From Rugalucina vietnamica (taxonomy: Eukaryota > Mollusca > Bivalvia > Lucinida > Lucinidae), in assembly GCA_964017185.1 (NCBI GenBank), contig OZ024883.1, forward strand, positions 44,446,395-44,510,394: DNA of 64,000 bases, read 5' to 3'. Under the pieces are notes generated by a model. The model was not told the DNA's origin. It saw nothing but the letters and a program-made list of their open reading frames with translations, and did not search any database. Both the position numbers and the translations under genes were made by a program. This document shows positions 51,269 through 63,954 of this stretch, piece by piece; position 1 is the first letter of the stretch; every line of letters begins with the position of its first letter.

Positions 51269-54200
51269 AACGCCTTAGATAGCCAGGGCATGCAGTACCA
51301 CAAGAAAGCAAGGTTTGAGATAGCCAGGTGAAACAGAACCTAGCTCAGTCCACGCCTGGGATGGCCTGGGCATCAAGTACCTGAGAAAATGGCTTCTTTG
51401 ATAGCCAGGAAAACAACACCCGGAGAATACGGTGTCTGGGATAGCCAACAGAAAATATACCTGAAAAAATACGGCGTTCCGGATAGCCTGGCGATCCAGC
51501 ACCTGACGAATATGGTGTCTGGGATAGCCAAGTAACACGGTACCTGAAGAAAACGACGTCTGGGATATTCAGGTGAAACAGTGCCTGTGGTAAAACAGTT
51601 CCTATGGTAAAACGGCACGTTCTATTGCCTAGGCATCCAGTGTCTGGTGAAATCAGCGTCCGGGATAGCCGGGGTATCCATCATATGGAAAATAGGGCGT
51701 CTGGGATAATCATGGGATCAAGCATATGCAGAAATACGGCACCTGCGCTAGGTGAATCAGTACTTAGAGTAATCGGTGTATGGGATAGCCTAGTCAACGA
51801 CTGTCTGGTGAATACAGCGTTTGGGATAGCCCGGGATTCCAACACCAGAAAAATACAGCGTCTGTGATAGCCAAGGAGAGGGGGGGGGGCAGTACCTGGT
51901 GGTAACGACGTCTGGGATAGCCAGGGGACCTTGTTCCTGGAGGTAACGGCGTCTGGGATAGCCAGGGGGCCAAGTACCTGGAGGAAACGGCGTCTGGGAT
52001 AGCCAAGGGGCCAAGTACCTGGAGGCAACGACGTCTGGGATAGCCAGGGGGCCCAGTACCTGGAGGTAACGACGTCTGGGATAGCCAGGGGGCCCAGTAC
52101 CTGGAGGTAACGACGTCTGGGATAGCCATGGGACCTTGTTCCAATAGGAAACGGCGTCTGGGATAACCAGGGGACCCAGTACCTGGAGGAAACGGCGTCT
52201 GGGATAGCCATAGGACCCAGTACCTGGAGGTAACGACGTCTGGGATACCCAGGGGACCCAGTACCTAAAGGTAACGACGTCTGGGATAGGCAGGGGACCT
52301 TGTTCCTGGAGGAAACGGCGTCTGGGATAGCCAGGGGGCCCAGTACCTGGAGGTAACGACGTCTGGGATAGCCATGGGCCCAGTTCCTAGAGGTAACGAC
52401 GTCTGGGATAGCCAGGGGGCCCAGTATCTGGAGGTAACGACGTTTCGGATAGCCAGGGGACCCAGTACCTGGAGGAAACGACGTCTGGGATAGCCAGGGG
52501 GCCCAGTCCCTGGAGGAAACGGCGTCTGGGATAGCCAGGGGGCCCAGTACCTGGAGGTAACAACGTCTGGGATAGCTAGGGGGCCCAGTACCTGGAGGAA
52601 ACGGCGTCTGGGATAGCCAGGGGGCCCAGTACCTGGAGGAAACGACGTCTGGGGTATCCATGGGAACCAGTACCTGGGTCTGGGATAGCCATGGGACCCA
52701 GTACCTGGAGGAAACGGTGTCTGGGATAGCAAGGGGGCCCAGTACCTGGAGGTAACGACGTCTGGGATAGCCAGGGGGTCCAGTTCCTGGAAGAAACGAC
52801 TTCAGGGATAGCCAGAGGGCTCCGTACCTGGAGGGAACGGCGTCTGGGAAAGCCAGGGGACCCATTACCTGAAAGTAACGACGTCTGGGATAGCCAAGGC
52901 GCCCAGTACCTGGACGAAACGACGTCTGGGATAGCCAGGGGACCCACTACCTGGATGTAACGACGTCTGGGATAGCCAAGGGGCCCAGTACCTGGAGGCA
53001 ACGACGTCTGGGATAGCCAGGGGGCCCAGTACCTGAAGGAAACGACGTCTGGGATAGCCAGGGGGCCCAGTGCATGGAGGTAACGACGTCTGGGATAGCC
53101 ATGGGACCTTGTTCCTATAGGAAACGGCGTCTTTGATAGCCAGGGGACCCAGTACCTGGAGGAAACGGCGTCTGGGATAGCCATAGGACCCGGTACCTGG
53201 AGGTAACGACGTCTGGGATAGCCAGGGGACCCAGTACCTGGAGGTAACGACGTCTGGGATAGGCAGGGGACCTTGTTCCTGGAGGAAACGGCGTCTGGGA
53301 TAGCCAGGGGGCCCAGTACCTGGAGGTAACGACGTCTGGGATAGCCAGGGGGCCCAGTTCCTAGAGGTAACGACGTCTGGGATAGCCAGGGGGCCCAGTA
53401 TCTGGAGGTAACGACGTTTCGGATAGCCAGGGGACCCAGTACCTGGAGGAAACGACGTCTGGGATAGCCAGGGGGCCCAGTCCCTGGAGGAAACGGCGTC
53501 TGGGATAGCCAGGGGGGCCAGTACCTTGAGGTAACAACGTCTGGGATAGACAGGGGGCCCAGTACCTGTAGGAAACGGCGTCTGGGATAGCCAGGGGGCC
53601 CAGTAACTGGAGGAAACGACGTCTGGGGTATCCATGGGACCCAGTACCTGGGTCTGGGATAACCATGGTACCCAGTACCTGGAGGAAACGGCGTCAGGGA
53701 TAGCCAGGGGGCTCAGTACCTGGAGGGAACGGCGTCTGGGAAAGCCAGTGGTCCCATTACATGAAAGTAACGACGTCTGGGATAGCCAGGGCGCCCAGTA
53801 CCTGGACGAAACAACGTCTGGGATAGCCAGGGGACCCACTACATGGAGGAAACGACGTCTGGGATAGCCAGGGGGCCCCAGTACCTGGAGGTAACGACGT
53901 CTGGGATAGCCAGGGGGCCCAGTACCCGAGAGAACGACGTCTGGGATAGCCAGGAGACCCAGTACCTGGAGGAAACGGGTTCTGGGATAGCCAGGGGGCC
54001 CAGTATCTGGAGGAAACGACGTTTCGGACAGCCAGGGGGCCCAGTACCTGGAGGAAACGACGTCTCGGATAGGCAGGGGACCCAGTCCCTGGAGGAAACG
54101 ACGTCTGGGATAGCCAGGGGGGCCAGTACCTGGAGGTAACAACATCTGGGATAGACAGGGGGCCCAGTTTCTGGAAGAAACGACTTCAGGGATAGCCAGG

Positions 54201-57200
54201 GGGCTCAGTACCTGGAGGGAACGGCGTCTGGGAAAGCCAGGGGACCCATTACCTGAAAGTAACGACGTCTGGGATAGCCAGGGCGCCCAGTACCTGGACG
54301 AAACGACGTCTGGGATAGCCAGGGGGCCCAGTATCTGGAGGAAACGACATTTCTGATAGCCAGGGGGCCCAGTACCTTCAGGAAACGACGTCTGGAATAG
54401 CCAGGGGGCCCATTACCTGGAGGTAACAACGTCTGGGATAGCCAGGTGGCCCGGTACCTGGCGGTAACGACGTTTGGGATAGCCAAGGGGCCCAGTACCT
54501 GGAGGTATTGACGTTTGGAAAGCCAGGAGACCCAGTACCTGGAAGAAACGACGTCTGGGATAGCCAGGGGACCCAGTACCTGGAGGTTAAGTCGTCTGGG
54601 ATAGCCAGGGGCCCCAGTACCTGGATGTAACGACGTCTGGGATAGCCAGGTGGCCCATTACCTTGAGATTACGACCTCTGGGGTAGCCAGGGGGCCCAGT
54701 ACCTGGAGGAAAGGGCATCTGGGATAGCCAGGGGACCCAGTACCTGGAGATAACGACTTCTTGGATAGCCAGGGGACCCAGTTCCCGAGGGAACTGCGTC
54801 TTGGATAGCCAGGGTGCCCAGTAACTGGAGGAAACGACGTCTGCGATAGCCAGGGGACCCAGTACCTGGAGGAAACGACGTCTGGGATAGCCAGGGGGCC
54901 ATTACCTGGAGGAAACGACGTCTAGGATAGCCAGGGGACCCAGTACCTGGAGGAAACGGCGTCTGGGATAGCCAGGGGGCCCAGTACCTGGAGGTTACGA
55001 CGTCTGGGATAGCCAGGGGGCCCAGTTCCTAGAGGTAACGACGTCTGGGATAGCCAGGGGGCCCAGTATCTGGAGGAAACGACGTTTCGGATAGCCAGGG
55101 GGCCCAGTACCTGGAGGAAACGACGTCTGGGAGAGGCAGGGGACCCAGTCCCTGGAGGAAACGGCGTCTGGGATAGCCAGGAGGGCCAGTACCTGGAGGT
55201 AACAACGTCTGGGATAGACAGGGGGCCCAGTTCCCGGAAGACACGACTATAGGGATAGCCAGGGTGCTCAGTACCTGGAGGTAACGACGTCTGGGATAGC
55301 CAGGGGGCCCAGTTCCTAGAGGTCACGACGTCTGTGATAGCCAGGGGGCCCAGTATCTGGAGGAAACGACGTTTTGGATAGCCAGGGGGCCCAGTACCTG
55401 GAGGAAACGGCGTTTGGGATAGCCAGATGGCCCAGTACCTGGAGGAAACAACGTCTTGGATAGCCAGGGGGCCCAGTACCTGGAGGAAACGGCGTCTGGG
55501 ATAGCCATGGGGCCCAGTACCTGGAGGAAACGACGTCTGGGGTATCCATGGGACCAAGTACCTGGAGGAAACGGCGTCTGGGATAGCAAGGGGGCCCAGT
55601 ACCTGGAGGTAATGACGTCTGGGATAGCCAGGGGGCCCAGTTCCTGGAAGAAACGACTTCAGGGATAGCCAGGGGGCTCAGTACCTGGAGGTAACGACGT
55701 CTGGGATAGCCAGGGGACCTTGTTCATGGAGGTAACGACGTCTCGGATAGCTAGGGGGCCAAGTACCTGGAGGAAACGACGTCTGGGATAGCCAAGGGGC
55801 CCAGTACCTGGAGGCAACGACGTCTGGGATAGCCAGGGGGCCCAGTACCTGGAGGTAACGACATCTGGGATAGCAAGGGGGCCCAGTTCCTGGAGGTAAC
55901 GACGTCTGGGATAGCCATGGGACCTTGTTCCTGGAAGAAACGGCGTCTGGAATAGCCAGGGGACCCAGTACCTGGAGGAAACGGCGTCTGGTATAGCCAT
56001 AGGACCCAGTACCTGGAGGTAACGACGTCTGGGATATCCAGGGGACCCAGTACCTGGAGGTAACGACGTCTGGGATAGGCAGGGGACCTTGTTCCTGGAG
56101 GAAACGGCGTCTGGGATAGCCAGAGGGCCCAGTACCTGGAGGTAACGATGTCTGGGATAGCCAGGGGGCCCAGTTCCTAGAGGTAACGACGTCTGGGATA
56201 GCCAGGAGACCCAGTACCTGGAGGAAACGGCGTCTGGGATAGCCAGGGGGCCCAGTATCTGGAGGAAACGACGTTTCGGACAGCCAGGGGGCCCAGTACC
56301 TGGAGGAAACGACGTCTCGGATAGCCAGGGGGCCAGTACCTGGAGGTAACAACATCTGGGATAGACAGGGGGCCCAGTTTCTGGAAGAAACGACTTCAGG
56401 GATAGCCAGGGGGCTCAGTACCTGGAGGGAACGGCGTCTGGGAAAGCCAGGGGACCCATTACCTGAAAGTAACGACGTCTGGGATAGCCAGGGCGCCCAG
56501 TACCTGGACGAAACGACGTCTGGGATAGCCAGGGGGCCCAGTATCTGGAGGAAACGACCTTTCGGATAGCCAGGGGGGCCCAGTACCTTCAGGAAACGAC
56601 GTCTGGAATAGCCAGGGGGCCCATTACCTGGAGGTAACAACGTCTGGGATAGCCAGGTGGCCCGGTACCTGGCGGTAACGACGTTTCGGATAGCCAAGGG
56701 GCCCAGTACCTGGAGGTATTGACGTTTGGAAAGCCAGGAGACCCAGTACCTGGAAGAAACGACGTCTGGGATAGCCAGGGGACCCAGTACCTGGAGGTTA
56801 AGTCGTCTGGGATAGCCAGGGGCCCCAGTACCTGGATGTAACGACGTCTGGGATAGCCAGGTGGCCCATTACCTTGAGATAACGACCTCTGGGGTAGCCA
56901 GGGGGCCCAGTACCTGGAGGAAAGGGCATCTGGGATAGCCAGGGGACCCAGTACCTGGAGGTAACGACTTCTTGGATAGCCAGGGGACCCAGTTCCCGAG
57001 GGAACTGCGTCTTGGATAGCCAGGGTGCCCAGTAACTGGAGGAAACGACGTCTGCGATAGCCAGGGGACCCAGTACCTGGAGGAAACGACGTCTGGGATA
57101 GCCAGGGGGGCCATTACCTGGAGGAAACGACGTCTAGGATAGCCAGGGGACCCAGTACCTGGAGGAAACGGCGTCTGGGATAGCCAGGGGGCCCAGTACC

Positions 57201-60200
57201 TGGAGGTTACGACGTCTGGGATAGCCAGGGGGCCCAGTTCCTAGAGGTAACGACGTCTGGGATAGCCAGGGGGCCCAGTATCTGGAGGAAACGACGTTTC
57301 GGATAGCCAGGGGGCCCAGTACCTGGAGGAAACGACGTCTGGGAGAGGCAGGGGACCCAGTCCCTGGAGGAAACGGCGTCTGGGATAGCCAGGAGGGCCA
57401 GTACCTGGAGGTAACAACGTCTGGGATAGACAGGGGGCCCAGTTCCCGGAAGACACGACTATAGGGATAGCCAGGGTGCTCAGTACCTGGAGGTAACGAC
57501 GTCTGGGATAGCCAGGGGGCCCAGTTCCTAGAGGTCACGACGTCTGTGATAGCCAGGGGGCCCAGTATCTGGAGGAAACGACGTTTTGGATAGCCAGGGG
57601 GCCCAGTACCTGGAGGAAACGGCGTTTCGGATAGCCAGATGGCCCAGTACCTGGAGGAAACAACGTCTGGGATAGCCAGGGGGCCCAGTACCTGGAGGAA
57701 ACGGCGTCTGGGATAGCCAGGGGGCCCAGTACCTGGAGGAAACGACGTCTGGGGTATCCATGGGACCCAGTACCTGGAGGAAACGGCGTCTGGGATAGCA
57801 AGGGGGCCCAGTACCTGGAGGTAACGACGTCTGGGATAGCCAGGGGGCCCAGTTCCTGGAAGAAACGACTTCAGGGATAGACAGGGGGCTCAGTACCTGG
57901 AGGTAACGACGTCTGGGATAGCCAGGGGACCTTGTTCCTGGAGGTAACGACGTCTCGGATAGCCAGGGGGCCAAGTACCTGGAGGAAACGACGTCTTGGA
58001 TAGCCAAGGGGCCCAGTACCTGGAGGCAACGACGTCTGGGATAGCCAGGGGGCCCAGTACCTGGAGGTAACGACATCTGGGATAGCAAGGGGGCCCAGTT
58101 CCTGGAGGTAACGACGTCTGGGATAGCCATGGGACCTTGTTCCTGGAGGAAACGGCGTCTGGTATAGCCATAGGACCCAGTACCTGGAGGTAACGACGTC
58201 TGGGATATCCAGGGGACCCAGTACCTGGAGGTAACGACGTCTGGGATAGGCAGGGGACCTTGTTCCTGGAGGAAACGGCGTCTGGGATAGCCAGAGGGCC
58301 CAGTACCTGGAGGTAACGATGTCTGGGATAGCCAGGGGGCCCAGTTCCTAGAGGTAACGACGTCTGGGATAGCCAGGGGGGCCCAGTATCTGGAGGTAAC
58401 GACGTTTCGGATAGCCAGGGGACCCAGTAACTGGAGGAAACGACGTCTGGGATAGCCAGGGGGCCCAGTCCCTGGAGGAAACGGCGTCTGGGATAGCCAG
58501 GGGGGCCAGTACCTGGAGGTAACAACGTCTGGGATAGCCAGGGGGCCCAGTACCTGTAGGAAACAGCGTCTGGGATAGCCAGGGGGCCCAGTACCTGGAA
58601 GAAACGACGTCTGGGGTATCCATGGGACCCAGTACCTGGGTCTGGGATAACCATGGGACCCAGTACCTGGAGGAAACGGCGTCAGGGATAGCCAGGGGGC
58701 TCAGTACCTGGAGGGAACGGCGTCTGGGAAAGCCAGGGGACCCATTACCTGAAAGTAACGACGTCTGGGATAGCCAGGGCGCCCAGTACCTGGACGAAAC
58801 AACGTCTGGGATAGCCAGGGGACCCACTACATGGAGGAAACGACGTCTGGGATAGCCAGGGGGCCCCAGTACCTGGAGGTAACGACGTCTGGGATAGCCA
58901 GGGGGCCCAGTACCCGAGAGAACGACGTCTGGGATAGCCATGGGACCTTGTTCCTGGAAGAAACGTCGTCTGGGATAGCCAGGGGGCCTAGTACCTGGAG
59001 GAAACGGCGATTTTGATAGCCAGGAGCCCTAGAACCTTGAGAAAGCATCGTCTGGGATAGCCATCGGCCCAGCACTGGGATGAAACGTAGTCTTGCATAG
59101 CCAGGGGGCCTAGAATCTGGATAAAACTGCGTCTGGGATAGCCAGGTGCCCGGTACCTAGAGGAAATGGCATCTGGGATAGCCAGGGGTCCAGTAACTGG
59201 AGGAAACGGCATCTGGGAGAGCCATGGGCCCACTACCTGGAGGAAACGGCATCTGGGATAGCCAGAGGCCTAGTTCCTGGAGGAAACAACATTTGGAAAA
59301 TCCAGGGCCCGAGTATCTTAAGAAATCGGCGTCTTGGACAGCCACGGGGGTAATGCCTGGAGGAATCGGCGTCTGGGTTAGCCAGGGGACCTAGTACCTG
59401 GAGGAAACGGCGTCTGGGATAGTCATGGGGCACAGAACCTGGATAAAAATGCAATTGGTATAGCTATGTGCTTATAACCTGGAGGAAACGGCTTCTGTGA
59501 TAGCAAGGGGGCAATACATGGAGCAAACGGCGTCTGTGGTAGTGAGTGGGCCTGCTTAGTGGAGATAACGGCATCTGAGAATGCCAGGGGGAAACTGGGT
59601 CTGGGATAGCCAGGGGACCAGAACTTGGACGAAACGTCGTCTAAGATAGCCAAGGGGGGCAGTAACTGGAGAAAACGGCGTCTTTGATAGCCACGGAACC
59701 TAGAACCTTGAGAAAACTGCGATTGGGATAGCTATGGGGCTTAGTTCCTGGAGGATACGGCGTCTTTGATAGCCGTGGTGCCCAGTAACTGGAGGAAACT
59801 GCGTCTGGAATAGCCAGGGGGCTTAGTACTTGGAGGAAACCGCGTCTAGGATAGGCAGGGGCCTAGTACCTGAGGAAACGGCGTCTATTATATCCAGTGG
59901 GACCTAGTACCTGGAGGAAACGGCGTCTGGGATAGCCAGAAGGCCCAGTAACTGAAGAAACGTCGTCTGGGATAGCCAGGGGCCTAGTACCTGGAGGAAA
60001 CGGCGATTTCGATAGCCAGGAGCCTTAGAACCTTGAGAAAGCATCGTCTTGGATAGCCATCGGCCCAGCACTGGGATGAAACGTAGTCTACCATAGCCAG
60101 GGGGCCTAGTATCTGGAGAAAACTGCGTCTGGGATAGCCAGGCGCCCGGTACCTGGAGGAAATGGCATCTGGGATAGCCATGGCCCAGTATCTGGAGGAA

Positions 60201-61970
60201 ACGGCGTCTATGATATCCAATGGGACCTAGTACCTGGAGGAAACGGCGTCTGGGATAGCCAGGGGGGTTCAGTAAATGAAGAAACGGCGTCTACTACCTT
60301 GAGAAAGCAGCGTCTGGGATAGCCAGGGACCCAGCACCTGGATGAAACGTTTTCTAGTATAGCCAGGGGGGCCTAGTATCTGAAGGAAACTGCGTCTGGG
60401 ATAGCCAGGGGCCCAGTACCTGTACGAAACGGCGTCTGGGAGAGCCATGGGCCCAGTACCTTTAGCAAATGGCGTCTGAGATAGCCAGAGGCCTAGTTCC
60501 TGGAGGAAACGACATTTGAAAAACCAGGGCCCCAGTATCTTGAGATAGCCAGGGGACCCAGTACAACAAGGAAACGGCGTCTAGGATAGTCAGGGGCCTA
60601 GTAGCTGGAGGAAACGGGCGTCTGGGATAGTCAGGGTGGCCCAGTACATAGATGAAATGGTATCTGTGATAGTTAGGGTGTCCCGTTCATGGAGGAAACA
60701 GCGTCTGGGGTAGCAAAGAGGCCTAGTAACTGGAGGATACGGCATTTAGGTTAGCCAGTGGGTACAGTACCTGGAGGAAACGGCGTCCATGGTAGCCAGG
60801 GACCCAATATCTGGAATAAGGGGCGTCTATGATAGCAAGGGAGCCTATTTCCTGGAGAAAAATGCGATTGGGATAGCCATTGGGCCTAGTATCTGGAACA
60901 AACGGCGTCTGGGATAGCCAGAATGCGCAGTACATGGAGGAAACGGTGTCTGACATAGCAAAGGGGCCTAGTTCCTTGAGGAAACGGCGTCTGGGTTAGC
61001 CAGGGACCTAGTACCGGGATAAAACAGCGTCTTGGATAGCCTAGTAACTTGAGGAAACGGCGATTTCGATAGCCAGGGAGCCAAGTCCCTTGATAGAATA
61101 GCGTCTGGGATAGCCAGGGTCCCATCACCTGGATGAAACGGTGTCTAGAATAGCCAATGGGCCTATTACCTGTAGGAAACTGCGTCAGGGATAGCCAGGG
61201 GGCCAGTACGTGGAGAAAACGGCGTCAGGAATAGCAAGGGTCGCAGTACATGGAGGAAACGGTGTCTTGGATAGCAAGGGCCCAGTATCTGGAGTAAATG
61301 GCGTCTTGGATAGCCAGGGGGCATATTGCCTGGAGAAATCGGCGTCAGCGATAGCCAAGGGGGCAGTACCTGGAGGAATCGGCGTCTGGGATAGCCAAGG
61401 GTGCAGTACCTGGAGGAATCGGCGTCTGGGGTAGCCAGGGGCCTAGTACCTGGAAGAAACGGCGTCTGGGATAGCCAGGGGCCTAGTACCGGGATAAAAC
61501 AGCGTCTTGGATAGCCTAGTAACTTGAAGAAACGGCGATTTCGATAGCCAGGGGGCCAAGTTCCTTGATAAAATAGCGTCTGGGATAGCCAGGGTCCCAT
61601 CACCTGGATGAAACGGTGTCTAGAATAGCCAATGGGCCTATTACCTGTAGGAAACTGCGTCTGGGATAACCAGGGGGCCAGTACGTGGAGCAAACGGCGT
61701 CAGGAATAGCAAGGGTCGCAGTACATGGAGGAAACGGTGTCTTGGATAGCAAGGGCCCAGTATCTGGAGTAAATGGCGTCTTGGATAGCCAGGGGGCATA
61801 TTGCCTGGAGAAATCGGCGTCTGCGATAGCCAAGGGGGCAGTACCTGGAGGAATCGGCGTCTGGGATAGCCAAGGGGGCAGTACCTGGAGGAATCGGCGT
61901 CTGGGATAGCCAGGGGGCCTAGTACCTGGAAGAAACGGCGTCTGGGATAGCCAGGGGCCAAGTAACTGAG
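51269..61970. repeat. 10.7-kb minisatellite, 41-bp unit, ~260 copies
   Basis: The consensus unit is ACGACGTCTGGGATAGCCAG followed by GGGGCCCAGTACCTGGAGGTA or ...GGAA (41 bp). The core (about 51890-58990) is homogeneous. The left edge (51269-51880) and the right part (58990-61970) are more divergent, with ~40-bp variants. Each unit can form CCAGG...CCTGG and holds the palindromes GACGTC and GGGCCC. Larger duplications with offsets of about 475-485, 973-996, 2212 and 4988 bp lie on top. Minus-strand frames up to 426 codons exist only because no phase of the unit has a stop. No splice sites or start context suggest a gene. Confidence 0.97.
54141..58350. repeat. Tandem pair of ~2.21-kb higher-order blocks inside the minisatellite
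   Basis: Markers such as AACATCTGGGATAGACAGGG (54141 and 56351), AGTTCCCGGAAGACACGAC-TATAGGG (55230 and 57442), CCAGGGTGCTCAGTACC (55259 and 57471) and CAGGGGACCTTGTTC (55711 and 57923) recur at an offset of 2210-2212 bp, i.e. 54 units. One unit is lost later (the offset becomes 2171 near 56081/58252). This marks a recent unequal-crossover duplication. Confidence 0.85.
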
Positions 61971-62750
61971 TAAACCAAAGAAATCTACACACCTGATTCT
62001 TCGGGTGCATTTTGTGGATTTCTTATACCGTTTCTCAGAAGAATCATTTCCTATAATTAGGTAGAACTGAGTTTGTGGGCCAGTTGACAAAAGTTACAAA
62101 ATCATCAATAATGACAAATAATTGACTGAAGCTGAAAACTTGCATGATATAATACATAAACTATACTTAATTATGCAATAGATCAGCGTATTCGCTGTCT
62201 ATTTTAGTGATTACGCTACCATGCATACCAGAATCGAAACAAACAAATTGTCACTGTCAGTAATTTTGTTTGTCGTGAGTAGTAGAAATATATATTATGA
62301 TGGGTTACTTTTTTGAGATTCATTTCAATCTTGTAACAGTAAGTCTCCCATAACAAGTTCTCAACAACTTTTCATTTCTCAAAAATGTAATTATTTGATA
62401 TACTGACAATAGGCAGCATATTGTCGAATCTACCTGCTTGAATTTTCAGTTACCTTTGATATTCGATTTGGTATAAGCATATTTTGAAAAGGTGACTTTA
62501 ATATTCAACAATTCTTTGACACTTCATATAATATTATATATAGGGCCATTAAATATGAGCTTTGAAGGCAGCCAGTTCTTACAAAAAATGTTCTCTGGAC
62601 AAGCGATAATTTAAAGTGAATACAATTTAGACATACGCCCAATTGCGCAATTTGTTTTCGGTTGAGTATATTATTTTGATGCTTCTGTGTGGCTATTTAA
62701 TCCTGAACACAGTCCTTGTTCCTTCCATTTTTATGTATAAAATCCCGAAT
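61971..62750. other. Unassigned AT-rich region
   Basis: After the minisatellite ends in GTAACTGAGTAAACC the sequence becomes AT-rich with ACACCTGATTCTTCGGGTGC near the border and an ATATAATATTATATATA tract (62527-62542). No gene or repeat family is recognised. Confidence 0.5.
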
Positions 62751-62754
62751 GCTG

Positions 62755-63215
62755 ACCAATGCGCTAGGCGTAAGTTGCGCATACGCTGAGTACGTTCTTC
62801 GCACGTTTAACATACGCTGCATACGCTCCAAGTACGCTGCTCGTAGGTTGGTAATACGTTATGCATACGCTTCTCATACGCTAAACAAAACTCCAGGTGG
62901 GCTTTAGCGTATGGCAACGTATGCGAACGTATGAGTAACTTACAGGTAACGTTCATGAACTTATGCATAACGTGTTCGTTGCGTACGCCTAACTTATGAG
63001 TAACGTATTATCAGTACGTTGGCATACGTTGGAAATTTTGTGCATGCACAAAATTTCTTGGCGTGCACGACGTACGACAATGTATGCCAGCGTACTGTAG
63101 CGTATACGTAACTTATGCAAAACTTATGCCGAACGTATGCAACGTACACCAACGTATGGACAAAATATCTCATACGTCGGCATACGTTGGCGCTATACGC
63201 TGTGGTGTGAGCACC
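62755..63215. mobile_element. Second CGTATG-rich element with central 26-bp palindrome
   Basis: Packed with degenerate 10-12-bp repeats (GCATACGCTG, AACGTATGCG, AACTTATGC, CAACGTATGG) that change orientation near 62890. The perfect 26-bp palindrome GAAATTTTGTGCA/TGCACAAAATTTC sits at 63032-63057. The right end is CTGTGGTGTGAGCACCCCTTA, i.e. TAAGGGGTGCTCACACCACAG inverted, similar to the GTCACAC termini elsewhere. The left end is not resolved (between 62750 and 62770). Same architecture as 49291-50487 but different repeat units. Confidence 0.6.
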
Positions 63216-63768
63216 CCTTAAAGTGCGGTCCAATGCGTGTTTAAACATGCGCTTTAACTGCAATTAGTAGCGACAGTTAAGAGCATTAAAGTACTCGTCA
63301 GTAGAATAAAATCAGTCACGTATGTTTATACACACCTCGCTTAATGCCATGTTCAAATAGGCGGGCTGAACACTACGTAACGTAACGTCAAATCGACTAA
63401 AACGTCGAAATTTGCTGAAAATGAATGCAGAATTATTTTTAAAATATCGCATGAAAGATTGGTTTATGAACTTTAACGTCATGCAAATCAAAACATAAAA
63501 AGATGTATTCTGACATAAAAAAATAGGATTCGGAACAGAAGACGTATGGCTTTTTATCTAAAAATCGTGAGTGTTACATTTTTTTAAGATCCGGACAATT
63601 TTGTGTTTTGATCATTTTTATTTCTTAATCGAATTTATTTTCATAAAGCGTGAATGTGCATTTAATGAACTAAATGTCCATATAAAAATTCAGTAATTTT
63701 CTATTTTTGTTGTATGACCCTGAGCCTGACATTTTCGGACCCCACAAACGAGATACAGATGTGTCTCT
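63216..63768. other. Unassigned AT-rich region
   Basis: No gene recognised. AACGTCAAATCGACTAAAACG-TCGAAAT (63385-63412) resembles AAGCGATTAAAACGTCGAAGT near 15995, so a dispersed element fragment is likely. Confidence 0.4.
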
Positions 63769-63840
63769 AATAAAGGGGTCGTCACACCTATGCGAAAGTC
63801 CCTCAACGCAGACGTGCGTTAAGTTGCGAACTTGAGTTCA
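63769..63840 (+). repeat. Left end of another GTCACAC-type element
   Basis: ATAAAGGGGTCGTCACACCT-ATGCGAAAGTCCCTCAACGC-AGACGTGCG matches both ends of T1 (2856-3105) through about 50 bp. The right end is not seen before the window stops. Confidence 0.7.
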
Positions 63841-63954
63841 TCAACATTCTGAGACTTGAAAATTGCTAGATGCAGACAATTAATGGAAGCAATGAAGTTA
63901 AGTCAATGTCATTACTTGTCCTTAACCCAAGGTCATTGAAATATCAAAATTAAG

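Noticed and set aside
52865-54145. 426-codon minus-strand frame (and similar frames of 394, 339, 254 and 211 codons) in the minisatellite
   Set aside because: They follow directly from a 41-bp unit lacking stops in every minus phase. They begin and end at random unit variants, overlap other frames with the same peptide, and have no splice or start context. Described as a repeat and as a finding, not as genes.
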